Positions 1-8,491 of a stretch of 64,000 bases of DNA are shown here, piece by piece (the stretch's first letter is position 1; each line of letters begins with the position of its first letter). Under the pieces are notes generated by a model. That model was not told where the DNA came from, searched no databases, and worked only from the letters and a program-made list of their open reading frames with translations. The position numbers and the translations under genes were made by a program. The stretch comes from CAZDDB01 sp963843285 (GTDB taxonomy: Bacteria; Acidobacteriota; HRBIN11; JAKEFK01): the NCBI GenBank assembly GCA_963843285.1, contig CAWJJO010000013.1, positions 1 to 64,000 of the forward strand, given 5' to 3'.

Positions 1-1319
1 CGGTTAAATGTCGAATAGTTGCAATTGTTTACAGTTTAGATCCTGTTGAATCGTATAGTTTGGTTGTGAAAGTGCTTGGAAAATGGGCATTTTTTCGAAA
101 AGGCTGAGACTCAAAATCTGTAGAATTGTGTAAAGGCTTTGATCCAGTTGGAGTTGTTTCTTTATCACCGACACCAGAACATAAACCGAGATGGAAATCC
201 AAATTTGAGTCTTCACAGCGTTTGGTGAGGTTCCATAAAATGCTTTGATTCGCAAATGCTGTTTGATCCATTTGAAGAAAAGTTCGATCTGCCAACGGCA
301 TTTGTACAGCTGGCCGATGACCACGGCAGGCAGATGGGAAATTGTTGGTTAAGAATGTAAATCGCTTGTTTGTTTCGGTATCGTAGTATCGAATGCGGCG
401 TAGTTTGTCGGGGTAATCTAGTTTGGTTTTGATGCCATTTAGCAAGATAGTTTGATCGCATCGAAGTCCTGTGGATCGCTCCACAGGATAGGAGTATAGA
501 CGATGGTAGTCGAAGTTGCTTTTGGCTCTCGTGATGAAGAAGGCCATGGTTTGATCGATCTTGTAGAGTCGAGCAAAATCGACGTAACCGCGATCCATGA
601 TGTAGATGGCAGCGGGCTCGAATGTCAGTTGGTCCAGGATGTTGATATCGTGCACTTTTCCTGTCGTGACAATAACCGTCGTCGGAAGATTGCCGCGCAA
701 ATCCAGCAGCGTGTGAAGTTTTATCGCGCCTTTGTGCTTGCGAAACCTCGCCCACGGAAACAACTCCAGACAAAGATCGATTGTAGTGGAGTCCAAAGCG
801 TAGACCGTCTGATCCAAATCCAAAGCGAAAGGCCCGTCTGCGTACAGTTGTCGAGCAATGCCAATGAGCACCTGCGCAAAATCGGCGTAAATCTGCCAAG
901 ATCGCTTCTCGTTGGCATCGGCCAGTGTGCTGCGGGAGATCTTGCCGCGAATGCCAGCATGATAAAGTTTGGATTCCATTACCCGCAGACACGTCTCGAT
1001 ATCCCGCAGACTCTCCCGATATGTAAGTTGCGCAAAGGCCATGCAAAGAAACTGATCCAAACAAGAGAAACTCCGCGTACGATGATCCCCTTGATAGCGT
1101 TCGACACATTGATTGAATTCCAGGCGGGGAAGCGAGTCCATCAATTGAGAGAAAACCGTTCGTCCTTCGTTCATAGACCACCTCTTTCCGTAACAAAGCG
1201 CGGAAAGTATGGCAGAAAGGATCAACTAATTTGAAATCGAAAACGACTATTTTGTACTCTAAGATATTCATTTAGTATAAGTTATGGGCAACTTCAAAAT
1301 TTTAACCGGACAGCACTGA
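1..1319 (-). mobile_element. IS4-type insertion sequence, left tip cut off by window start
   Basis: The right terminal inverted repeat lies at 1297-1319 and, read inward, begins TCAGTGCTGTCCGGTTAAAA. The first bases of the window (CGGTTAAA, 1-8) match the inner part of the same repeat in opposite orientation, so only about 12 bases of the left tip are missing. Between the repeats is a single transposase gene on the minus strand whose stop codon falls inside the left repeat, an arrangement common in compact IS elements. A target duplication cannot be judged because the left flank is absent. The element abuts the TATCAAATATC repeat that starts at 1319. Confidence 0.85.
4..1174 (-). pseudogene. 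IS4-family transposase (DUF4372 + DDE domain), frameshifted
   Basis: DDE transposase of the IS4 group that would move the surrounding element. The start at 1174 (MNEGRTVFSQLM) is preceded by an AGAGGTGG ribosome site. The N-terminal ~70 residues resemble the DUF4372 domain usual in this group. The catalytic core follows, with a candidate first Asp in YALDSTTIDL, a second in YIMDRGYVD, and the third acidic residue in the C-terminal YKCRWQIELFFKWIKQHL segment. The reading frame breaks near 325-345: frame one reads TNNFPSACRG, whereas the expected continuation LPAVVIGQLYKCRW is in the neighbouring frame down to the stop at 4-6. One extra base next to a TTTCCC run explains this. It may be a true inactivating mutation or an assembly error. 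Confidence 0.85.
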
Positions 1320-1490
1320 TATCAAATATCAAATAAACAGAAATCTGTAAGCAAATAACGGCAGCACCAGGTTGTTCGCTTGATGTAGCCACATATGCCT
1401 TAGAGAAATCGCACCCCAAACGTAAACAAATCCGATTTGCGGTTCTTTACTTATTAAGTTATGTTTATTTGATTTTTGATATTTGATATC
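1319..1490. repeat. TATCAAATATC palindromic intergenic element, copy 1
   Basis: About 170 bp. The left end reads ATATCAAATATCAAATAAAC (1319-1338) and the right end (about 1459-1490) is its inverted complement with TTATGTTTATTTGATTTTTG, so the ends form a long imperfect stem. The interior (about 1340-1450) is unrelated to that of the second copy at 15548-15713. The right arm overlaps the stop codon of the receiver gene at 1489, so the element could act as a 3' structure for that gene. The IS4 element ends exactly at its left edge. Confidence 0.75.
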
Positions 1491-1857
1491 ACGACGAAAG
1501 GATGTGTTTGACCCGGCGGAGCAAATCTTCCGGCTCAAAGGGCTTTGTAATGTAGTCGCAATAATCCGTGGGATGGGGCTGGTTATCGTCTTGCGGTGAA
1601 GCGCGTGCAGTGAGCAAGGCAACGGGCATCTCTTTTGTCTTCGCATCCTGTCTCAGTTGATTCAGAATTTCCCATCCGCTGAGAATCGGCATCATGATAT
1701 CCAGCAAGATCAAATCAAACGATTCGGATTGCACCTTTTTCAATGCTTCGCGGCCGTCTGTCACGGAGGAGACATGATATCCTGCATCTTCCAGAATCAT
1801 GCGCACCAGATTCACAATGTCTTCTTCGTCATCAACGAGCAAAATTCTTTTTCTCAT
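1489..1857 (-). CDS. Single-domain response regulator (CheY-like receiver)
   Basis: A stand-alone receiver domain of 122 residues starting MRKRILLVDDEEDIV. The acidic pocket (DDEED near residue 9), phospho-acceptor Asp in LILLDIMMP, conserved Thr in ALLTARA and Lys in YITKPFEPEDL are all present, so it should be phosphorylatable. There is no output domain. The frame stays open upstream to about 1977, but those residues look like the end of a histidine-kinase ATPase domain (GEGTTVTI), so the start at 1857 is preferred. The probable partner kinase immediately upstream is decayed, which leaves the receiver orphaned or served by another kinase. Confidence 0.85.
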   Translation of the reverse strand: MRKRILLVDDEEDIVNLVRMILEDAGYHVSSVTDGREALKKVQSESFDLILLDIMMPILSGWEILNQLRQDAKTKEMPVALLTARASPQDDNQPHPTDYCDYITKPFEPEDLLRRVKHILSS

Positions 1858-2442
1858 ATGTGTCAAACCAGATATTCCGAAGGAGTAAGCTTCGATCAGC
1901 GTCGACTTCAAGGTGGCCGCGACATCTGCCGGCTGAATTCCGGCGACAATGATCGTTACCGTGGTTCCTTCTCCCACGGTACTCGCAATTTTTCTTCCAG
2001 GTCATCACGGATAATGCTCAAGCGCCGCAAAACAAGATTGGAAAGGAGCAGGGTGGAGCCGAGAAACAAAAATGCGAGCGTACCCATCTTGTTGAAGGAA
2101 AGCGCCATCACTACACCAAACGGGATGGCTGCAAGCTCCGTCAAGAATGCCGGGATAATTGCGCGTCTCACAAGATGTGCCGTTTCCTGGCCATGAAGAT
2201 AACCGCTTCCAAATAAAATCAGTCCATTCAGAACACTGAGCGCCGCAAACATCAACAAGATTCGAACGACGTTCGCCACGGTAAGATTGAATAAAAAACA
2301 GCAGGAATGCGAATACCGGGACGTTCAGTTTCGGGAAAGGGACGCGATAGACAAAATACCGGAACAGCAGAATGCCTGCGCTTCCAACGATCCAGTGGTA
2401 GCAGATTACGGGCAGCCCGTATCGCGTTCTTCCCCACTTCAT
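1858..2442 (-). pseudogene. Remnant of a membrane sensor histidine kinase (internal deletion and frameshift)
   Basis: Three pieces in different frames read as one decayed kinase. From 2442 a frame encodes a membrane segment starting MKWGRTRYGLPV. At the A6 run near 2293-2298 it shifts to a second frame with two or three more hydrophobic helices and then LSIIRDDLEEKL, the usual lead-in to a dimerisation helix. Near 1990-2000 this breaks off and a third frame gives GRKIASTVGEGTTVTI, which resembles the C-terminal G2-box of a HATPase domain. The phospho-acceptor His region and the N, G1 and F boxes are missing, so several hundred bases appear deleted. The match to a kinase is by pattern only. 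Alternatively the middle piece is a small unrelated membrane protein. Confidence 0.5.
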
Positions 2443-2500
2443 GCTAATGAAAATTATAACATGGCTGGGAGTGCCGATTTTGATGGTAGACTCTGGAACA

Positions 2501-4663
2501 ATGCGTTCCGATAGCCTGAAAACGGATCTTGCGCTTTTCCTGATCAGCGCCGTAATGCTATTTTTTGAAATTCTGCTGATCCGCTGGCTCTCGGCGGAGA
2601 TCCGGATCTTCGCTTATTTTCACAATCTCGTTTTGCTTTTTTGCTTCCTCGGAATTGGACTTGGATGCATGCTCTCAAAAAGAAGAATCTACTTTCTTCT
2701 GTCTTTTGGAATCCTTACTGCGTTCACAGTTGTACTTTTGTTGCGGGATTCGATGGGTAGTCTTTCCTTGCAGAATATTTCGGAATATCTGAGTCTGGAC
2801 AGCCAGTTTGTTATCTGGGGAAATACCAAATCAGCAGGATGGTCCAAGGATCTATTATGGTTCGGCCTTGGAAATCTTCAATTACTGATTTCGCTGTCGC
2901 TATTGGCGATGTTTTTCATGCCATTTGGTCAACTTTTGGCCAGGCTTTTGGAGCGGTACGAGAGTCCTTTGCGAGGTTACGGCGTCAATCTGCTGGGAAG
3001 TCTAGCAGGTGTGTGGTTATTTTATGCGGTTTCAATTTTTTCTTTGCCTCCCGCAATCTGGTTTGGAATCGGCGGGGTGCTGTGCCTCCCTTTTCTACTC
3101 CGCAAAACATATCATCTGATCGGCGTAGTAGCTCTGCTTGCGCTTTCCATGTTTACACTGTATGAACCACGTACTCCCCAGCTTTGGACTACCTGGTCCC
3201 CTTATCAAAAGTTGAGTGTGTTTCCGCTCCAATTCACCAAGAAAGATGGAATGAAAGTGGACTACGGTTATTTTGTCCACGTGAATAACGTCGGATACAT
3301 GTTTCTCACGAACTACAATCCGAAATATCAAAAGCGCTACCCGGAGCTCTTTCCCCCGGGTGAAATTGAATACGATCATTACAACATCGCTTATCGATTC
3401 GTTCCGAATCCGCAGGATGTCTTGGTAGTTGGGGCGGGTGGTGGCAACGATGTTGCCGGAGCCCTTCGGAACGGCGCCCGGAAGGTCACGGCAGTGGAAA
3501 TCGATCCCGCCATTATTAGAATCGGAAGACAGCTCCATCCAGAGTCTCCTTATTCTGATCCCAGGGTCGAAATCATGAATGATGATGCGCGTTCATTTTT
3601 CAAGAAGACCAATCAACGCTTTGATTTGATCATTTTCGGTCTGCTGGATTCACATACACTTTCTTCCAGTTACTCGAATGTGCGGTTGGACAATTACGTC
3701 TACACGATTGAAAGTCTTCGTGAAGCAAAAGCTCTTTTGAAACCTGCGGGCATTGTGCTTCTGATTTTTGAAGTACACGATGATTTTATTGGAGCTCGGC
3801 TTGCATTGATGCTTTCCGATGTCTTCGGATATCCTCCTGTCGTCATGGAAGTTCGCTCCGGGATTCGAGGGAATGGAGGGTATTGCTTCCTCGGAGGAAA
3901 CATACGCCAGATTCAGGCCAGCATCGAGAGGGACCCTAACTTGCAGTATCTGGTTGCTAGACCGAAACAGCTGTACGCAAAATGGCTAAAAGAAGCTCCA
4001 GCGCCAACCACAGATGATTGGCCCTACCTGTATCTAAAGGCGAGAAGCATTCCGAGACTGTATTATGTGATTTTTGGCTTGCTGATTCTCGTTTCTTATG
4101 GAGGCATCAGGGCGGCACCAGGATCGTTTCGGCAACTGGATTGGAAGTTTTTCTTTCTGGGCGCAGGATTCCTGCTTCTTGAAGTCCAGAATATCAGCAG
4201 AGCTGCGTTGCTTTTTGGAGCCACATGGGTTGTCAATACGATCGTCATTTCTGGAATTCTGATCGTAATCCTGGCCTCCAATTTTGTTTCCATGAAATGG
4301 AAGAATTTGCGGATTGGGTGGATCTATGCTGCTCTGATCGTTTCTCTGATGATCAACTATCTCGTACCGATCGGTATCTTTTCCGGCCTTGAGCCAATTG
4401 CCAAAGCTGTGTCATTCGGTCTTTTCATGTCCAGTCCTATCTTCTTTGCCGGAATTATTTTCTCAACGATTTTTTCTGGAATTTCAGATCGCGCAGGGGC
4501 TCTAGCCTCCAATCTGTTTGGCGCGATGGTGGGTGGAATGTCGGAATGCCTTTCTTTCGCATTCGGGATCAAAGCACTCCTGATTGTAGCTGCTGTCTTC
4601 TACACTCTTTCGCTTCTCAGCGGCCGTCAATACTGGCTCAAGATACCGGTAGACAGAAATTGA
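2501..4663 (+). CDS. Polytopic membrane protein with spermidine-synthase-like methyltransferase fold
   Basis: 720 residues. An N-terminal block of about seven hydrophobic helices is followed by a soluble Rossmann domain with a SAM-type loop (VVGAGGGNDVAGAL), the acidic ribose-binding residue in VEIDP and a following NDDARSF motif. Another hydrophobic block of several helices closes the protein. This matches the fused membrane 'spermidine synthase' family. The catalytic Asp region, usually like VDSTDP, reads IIFGLLDSHT, so aminopropyl transfer is doubtful and the real substrate is unknown. The frame is open from 2441, but the start at 2501 (MRSDSLKT) is preferred because the first helix begins right after it and the upstream part overlaps the divergent kinase remnant. 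No strong ribosome site is visible at either start. Confidence 0.75.
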   Translation: MRSDSLKTDLALFLISAVMLFFEILLIRWLSAEIRIFAYFHNLVLLFCFLGIGLGCMLSKRRIYFLLSFGILTAFTVVLLLRDSMGSLSLQNISEYLSLDSQFVIWGNTKSAGWSKDLLWFGLGNLQLLISLSLLAMFFMPFGQLLARLLERYESPLRGYGVNLLGSLAGVWLFYAVSIFSLPPAIWFGIGGVLCLPFLLRKTYHLIGVVALLALSMFTLYEPRTPQLWTTWSPYQKLSVFPLQFTKKDGMKVDYGYFVHVNNVGYMFLTNYNPKYQKRYPELFPPGEIEYDHYNIAYRFVPNPQDVLVVGAGGGNDVAGALRNGARKVTAVEIDPAIIRIGRQLHPESPYSDPRVEIMNDDARSFFKKTNQRFDLIIFGLLDSHTLSSSYSNVRLDNYVYTIESLREAKALLKPAGIVLLIFEVHDDFIGARLALMLSDVFGYPPVVMEVRSGIRGNGGYCFLGGNIRQIQASIERDPNLQYLVARPKQLYAKWLKEAPAPTTDDWPYLYLKARSIPRLYYVIFGLLILVSYGGIRAAPGSFRQLDWKFFFLGAGFLLLEVQNISRAALLFGATWVVNTIVISGILIVILASNFVSMKWKNLRIGWIYAALIVSLMINYLVPIGIFSGLEPIAKAVSFGLFMSSPIFFAGIIFSTIFSGISDRAGALASNLFGAMVGGMSECLSFAFGIKALLIVAAVFYTLSLLSGRQYWLKIPVDRN

Positions 4664-4722
4664 GGACACTTTTGTCTTTATGATAAGATACACGCGTCGA
4701 TTTTCATCACTAAACGAGACTG

Positions 4723-5097
4723 ATGGCCAAAATTCTTGTCGTTGACGACGAAGACGACGTGCGCAATCTCCTGATTATGATTTTCCGTGATGCTGGTTAT
4801 CAGGTGATCTCTGCAGAGAATGGTCAAATTGCAGTCGAAAAAGCAAAACGCGAACGCCCTGATCTGATCTTTCTTGATATTCTGATGCCTGTGATGGATG
4901 GCTTTCAGGCATGCTCCATTTTGAAGAAAGATCCTGTTACGAAAGACACTTTCATCGCGTTTCTAACGGCCAGAGACATGCCCCAGGATTGGGATCGCGG
5001 ATTGCAGTCCGAAGCTGATGTATATATCGCCAAGCCCTTCAACACAGAACGTCTCCTGTTTGTGGCCAGGGAGCTCCTCGCCCTCCAGGAAAAGTAG
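4723..5097 (+). CDS. Single-domain response regulator
   Basis: 124-residue CheY-like receiver. Acidic pocket residues D8, D9 and E10, phospho-acceptor D52 (FLDILMP), Thr in FLTARD and Lys in IAKPF are conserved, so it is a competent phospho-acceptor without an output domain. It follows the membrane protein by about 60 bp on the same strand and ends just before a CACAAAG palindromic repeat. No kinase lies next to it. It is similar in layout to the receiver at 1489-1857 and may serve a distant kinase or phosphorelay. Confidence 0.9.
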   Translation: MAKILVVDDEDDVRNLLIMIFRDAGYQVISAENGQIAVEKAKRERPDLIFLDILMPVMDGFQACSILKKDPVTKDTFIAFLTARDMPQDWDRGLQSEADVYIAKPFNTERLLFVARELLALQEK

Positions 5098-5103
5098 GAA
5101 GAA

Positions 5104-5176
5104 TTCACCACAAAGGCACAAAGAACACAAAGTCAGGATATTTTTTCTTCGTGACCTTTGTGTCTTTGTAGTGAAG
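5104..5176. repeat. CACAAAG palindromic repeat, copy A
   Basis: The left arm CACCACAAAGGCACAAAG at about 5106-5124 pairs with the right arm CTTTGTGTCTTTGTAGTG at about 5157-5174 around a short AT-rich centre. It lies between convergent genes (receiver and GNAT), so a bidirectional terminator-like hairpin is plausible. Related copies lie at 12731-12812 and 58599-58688, with a single arm at about 25759-25783. Confidence 0.8.
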
Positions 5177-5181
5177 GCCTC

Positions 5182-5643
5182 CTAGAGGAGGAATTTGAGT
5201 TTGGGGCCGCTGAATACAAAGCCTTCTTTTTCGTAGAAGCGGCGGGTACGCTCCCAGCGTTCTGATTCAGGAGCAGTCACATCAATTCGGGCCCACCCTT
5301 TGCGCCGGCCATAATCCTTAATCGCCTCTATCAGTCTTGAGCCCACACCTTCGGACCGGTAGTCCGGATGCACATACATCTCATTGATAATTCCATAGTT
5401 GCCGTTGGCATAGATCGCAAACGTTTCGGTCACAGTCAGGATGCCGACCATTTCATCCGCATCGTTTCTCGCGATCATAACCTGAACGCGATCTCCCGAT
5501 TCTCGCCATTCCTGCAATACCTTTTCCGTGTTTAAGCTTGCCAGGTCATCTCCCTCTTCGCCGAGCTCGACAAGCAATCGCAGGACCCAGTCAAAAACTA
5601 GTGGGGCATCATCAATCGATAAAGTCTCTATCTTTAGATTCAT
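5182..5643 (-). CDS. GNAT-family N-acetyltransferase
   Basis: 153 residues covering one GNAT domain. It would transfer an acetyl group from acetyl-CoA to an amine that cannot be told from sequence. Motif A is clear: INEMYVHPDYRSEGVGSRLI carries the RxxGxG pyrophosphate loop (RSEGVG). The C-terminal RFYEKEGFVFSG is the usual GNAT end, with the Tyr that often acts as the general acid. It ends a few bases from a palindromic repeat and lies 9 bp downstream of the porin gene on the same strand. Confidence 0.88.
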   Translation of the reverse strand: MNLKIETLSIDDAPLVFDWVLRLLVELGEEGDDLASLNTEKVLQEWRESGDRVQVMIARNDADEMVGILTVTETFAIYANGNYGIINEMYVHPDYRSEGVGSRLIEAIKDYGRRKGWARIDVTAPESERWERTRRFYEKEGFVFSGPKLKFLL

Positions 5644-5652
5644 CTTCGGGCA

Positions 5653-6765
5653 TTATGGCCAGTTGAATTCTGCGGATATCTGCAGACGTTTGAATTTGGC
5701 GCTCTGTTCGACTAGCGTTTGACTGAGGTAGGAAGCTTGAATCGACATGGAGCTCAGCACCATAACGCCTGCGGTCAGACGATATCCTTCACCGCGGGTT
5801 GGAAACCACCAATCGTCCGTATTGTATGCCGCGAGAACCGCGTCCGATTTCACGCGATGGTGTGCATAGCCGAAACGGACGTTGCCCTGATTTTGCAATT
5901 GGCCGATAAAGAATTCAAACAGGTACCCGTAATCCCCGTTTCCAGCCATTCCCGGAGTAAAGACTTTAGCCGCGCGGTTGGTCACGAAATCAATCTGCGC
6001 AGTGACCGGAATACTAAATTGGAAACGCAATCGTGCAATGAAATCGAGCAAATTATAATCATTGAGCAATCTCGCGCCGGCCCGGGTGTTGCCGCGCAAG
6101 AGCGAAGGATCCAGCCCCTTCACATTGTAGTCGTAGTAAGAAACAGCGGCACTCCACGTTGAAATCCCGGCCGTACTCTGAACTACTCCCTGAAATGCGA
6201 TCACATTGGTACGGTCGTGCAAATAATGCGTTGCATAAAAATCACCGGCGCGTCCGGTCAAAAGGATCGATCCGTTTGCCGATTCGTACGAAACGCTGAC
6301 CACTCCGCCGTTTGGGCGCAGGTCATGATCCCACAACATTTCGCTGAACGAGAAAGGGTTTTCGAATTTCCCGCCCAGAATTTCTAATCGCGGAGAGGGA
6401 GCAAACTTCAAAAATGCTTTGCTCAAGACGATATCGTCGCGTTTAAAGTTGTCCCGGTCAAATACCGGAGTGTGAAACTGCGGAAAGGAAAATCCGGGCA
6501 GAGGCAGGTCTTCATCGCTTTCATCGATCCAGTTAATTTCTGCTTCGATTCCCGCATCGAACGAGGGGTGAAGCTGAAAGAACAGGCCGGGTCTCCAGCG
6601 AAGCCGGTAGCGGTCTACGTCATCGCGACTGTCCGGAAATTGCTGCCTTTCGAATCTGAAAAGGACATCAGACGTGAAGCGGATTCGATTTCCATCAGCG
6701 AAACAGCAAGACGCAATCAGCAGGAAGAATAAGAAGGAAAGTAATCGCTTCATGTCAGTGCTCAT
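5653..6765 (-). CDS. Outer-membrane porin-like beta-barrel protein
   Basis: About 370 residues. It starts MSTDMKRLL with a hydrophobic signal segment ending SCCFADG. A type I cleavage after FA is likely, although IASC also fits a lipobox. The mature part is rich in alternating aromatic and polar residues and has short strands typical of a beta-barrel, with repeated pieces such as LEILGGKFENPFSF and VRFGYAHHRV that resemble 'putative porin' families. The protein ends in W-P rather than the classic C-terminal Phe. The frame is open to 6948, but upstream residues are basic and non-hydrophobic. An in-frame ATG also lies at 6753. The gene is divergent from the secreted-protein gene at 6841. Confidence 0.7.
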   Translation of the reverse strand: MSTDMKRLLSFLFFLLIASCCFADGNRIRFTSDVLFRFERQQFPDSRDDVDRYRLRWRPGLFFQLHPSFDAGIEAEINWIDESDEDLPLPGFSFPQFHTPVFDRDNFKRDDIVLSKAFLKFAPSPRLEILGGKFENPFSFSEMLWDHDLRPNGGVVSVSYESANGSILLTGRAGDFYATHYLHDRTNVIAFQGVVQSTAGISTWSAAVSYYDYNVKGLDPSLLRGNTRAGARLLNDYNLLDFIARLRFQFSIPVTAQIDFVTNRAAKVFTPGMAGNGDYGYLFEFFIGQLQNQGNVRFGYAHHRVKSDAVLAAYNTDDWWFPTRGEGYRLTAGVMVLSSMSIQASYLSQTLVEQSAKFKRLQISAEFNWP

Positions 6766-6806
6766 TATTTCATACCTGTTGACTTCAAAAAAGGATATCG
6801 ATATAT

Positions 6807-6822
6807 TTAACCAACTGGTTAA
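6807..6822. promoter_or_regulatory. Candidate operator palindrome TTAACCA-AC-TGGTTAA
   Basis: A perfect 7-bp inverted repeat with a 2-bp spacer (TTAACCAACTGGTTAA) lies 18 bp upstream of the ATG at 6841 and within the divergent promoter region shared with the porin. Its size suits a small dimeric regulator such as an ArsR or PadR type; this is an inference. No regulator gene is adjacent. A strong AGGAGG ribosome site follows at 6831-6836. Confidence 0.5.
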
Positions 6823-6840
6823 GTATTTCAAGGAGGACTG

Positions 6841-7341
6841 ATGAAAAAAACCACACTGGTTCTGATGTTGTTTTGTTCCGCTTTTGCGCTTGCGCTGTTC
6901 GCGCAAATGCCACCGGCGCCACAAGCCCAAAATCCTGCATTTGATCAAATGAAATCACTGGTTGGAAATTGGGAAGGCACCACTCCCACAGGAAAAGTGA
7001 ATCTATCGTTCCGGATGATCTCCAACGGAACAGCACTGATGGAAAACATGGATATGGGCCCGGAAAATATGGTGACGACCTACTACCCTGACGGCGAAAG
7101 CGTCATGCTGACGCATTACTGCGGCGCCAACAACCAGCCGCGTATGAAGGCGGAGAAATGGGACGGCAACACGATGACCTTCACTTTTGTCGATGCCACA
7201 AATCTTTCTTCCGGGGACAGCGGCCATATGCACAAACTTGCCATGACCATCAAAGACCAGGATCACATCACAGAAACCTGGACGTGGATGGAAAAGGGTC
7301 AGGAACAAGCTCACACCTTCGAGCTTGCCCGGGCGAAATGA
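6841..7341 (+). CDS. Secreted DUF1579-like protein of unknown function
   Basis: 166 residues with a clear signal peptide (MKKTTLVLMLFCSAFALALFAQ). The mature part begins with the pattern FDQMKSLVGNWEGTT, the signature of DUF1579-like lipocalin-type beta-barrel proteins, and carries repeated 'W+beta' strands such as KAEKWDGNTMTFTF and ITETWTWMEKG. The function is unknown. An AGGAGG ribosome site at 6831-6836 and an operator-like palindrome at 6807-6822 suggest a dedicated, regulated promoter. Confidence 0.75.
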   Translation: MKKTTLVLMLFCSAFALALFAQMPPAPQAQNPAFDQMKSLVGNWEGTTPTGKVNLSFRMISNGTALMENMDMGPENMVTTYYPDGESVMLTHYCGANNQPRMKAEKWDGNTMTFTFVDATNLSSGDSGHMHKLAMTIKDQDHITETWTWMEKGQEQAHTFELARAK

Positions 7342-7366
7342 GCTCACGGGATTAGCGTTAGAATTT

Positions 7367-7440
7367 GGAGTGGCGGGCGACCCTGCCCGCCATTCGGGCG
7401 ATATTTAAGTTTCTGCGGGCACGGAGGCTTACGGGAGTAA
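7367..7440. repeat. GGCGGGC...GCCCGCC palindromic repeat, copy 1
   Basis: The left part GGCGGGCGACCCTGCCCGCC (about 7372-7391) is a hairpin, and the right part GCGGGCACGGAGGCTTACGG follows. The same two blocks with a different middle occur at 53081-53153. It overlaps the 3' end of the epimerase gene by about 12 bases, so the last residues of that protein are repeat-derived. It lies between convergent genes. Confidence 0.7.
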
Positions 7441-8316
7441 GTGATACAGCGCGCCGGCCAGCTCAGGATAATGAAACACAAAGCCGTTTTCGATCAAGCG
7501 CGCGGGTTCCATCCGAAAACTGGCCAGTAATAATTGCTGGGCCATCTCTCCCAATGCAAGCTTGAGAGCGAGCGCAGGAGCAGGGAAAATGGCTGGACGC
7601 CGCAGCACCCTGGCGAGCGTCTTTGTAAACTCTTTGTTTGTAACCGGATTAGACGTCACCGTGTTGACCGGTCCTTGAATGGAATCTGTTGTTAGAGTGA
7701 ACTCGATCACGCGAAGCAAATCTGCCATTGCGATCCAACTCCAGTATTGGTTCCCGGAACCGAGTCTGCCGCCTGCGCCAAATCTAAACGGAAGAAGCAT
7801 CCTTCCAAGCGCTCCTCCTTTTGGAGTAAGCAATATGCCGATCCGTGTATTTACAACGCGGATTCCTTTTTGACGCGCAGGTTCTGCGGCGGCCTCCCAT
7901 TCTTTGCAAACCTCTGCAAGAAATCCGGTGCCCGGGCTGCTGTCTTCACGCAGAATCTCTGCCCCGCGATCTCCGTAGTAGCCCGATGCGGACGCGCAAA
8001 TCATTACCTTGGGGAGAGTTGTGAGGGAGGCAAGCGACTCCGCAATCAGTCTGGTTCCTTTCACGCGGCTTTCCAGAATCTGTTTTTTTCTGATTTCGTT
8101 CCACCTGCCTGCTGCAATGTTTTCCCCTGCAAGATGGATCACCGCGTCGATGTTGGTTAGCTTTTCCCGCTCGATCGTTCCACGGTCCGGGTCCCAACGT
8201 ACATCGCCCGTGGCACTCCCGCGAACCAGACGTTGAATCGCATGCCCGCGTTGTGATAGATATGGGATCAGTTCCGATCCGATCAGACCGGTAGCGCCGC
8301 TGATTAAGATTCTCAT
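7429..8316 (-). CDS. TIGR01777 family NAD-dependent epimerase/dehydratase (YfcH/SulA type)
   Basis: 295 residues, the usual family length. The N-terminal nucleotide loop is MRILISGATGLIGSELIPYL (GxxGxxG). HLAGENIAAGRW is the family hallmark, followed by SASGYYGDRG with the catalytic-like Tyr, and the C-terminal half has the conserved AMADLLRVIEF and PVNTVTSNPVTNKEF motifs. The family belongs to the extended SDR fold and its reaction is unknown. The last few codons lie inside a palindromic repeat. The gene is divergent from the export operon at 8492, with a 175-bp spacer. Confidence 0.9.
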   Translation of the reverse strand: MRILISGATGLIGSELIPYLSQRGHAIQRLVRGSATGDVRWDPDRGTIEREKLTNIDAVIHLAGENIAAGRWNEIRKKQILESRVKGTRLIAESLASLTTLPKVMICASASGYYGDRGAEILREDSSPGTGFLAEVCKEWEAAAEPARQKGIRVVNTRIGILLTPKGGALGRMLLPFRFGAGGRLGSGNQYWSWIAMADLLRVIEFTLTTDSIQGPVNTVTSNPVTNKEFTKTLARVLRRPAIFPAPALALKLALGEMAQQLLLASFRMEPARLIENGFVFHYPELAGALYHLLP

Positions 8317-8491
8317 GGTTCAGTTCTTCGAAATTTTGGAATATGCAAAGATTTTGACAAGTGATGCTCCTATTCACCCCTCTGGATACATAATTCGCCA
8401 CAAATTGGGATGATTCGGATTGCTATCCCGCTTTTGGATGATTAGAATAACACATCTGAATCAGGGTTCAGAGAATCGATAGGAAGATGTC

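Noticed and set aside
325..345. Programmed frameshift in the IS4 transposase
   Set aside because: IS4-type elements normally use a single frame, and no clear slippery heptamer for a -1 shift is present; mutation or error is simpler.
503..1234. Plus-strand open frame of 243 codons
   Set aside because: It is the antisense shadow of the IS4 transposase; the minus strand has the domain motifs and the ribosome site.
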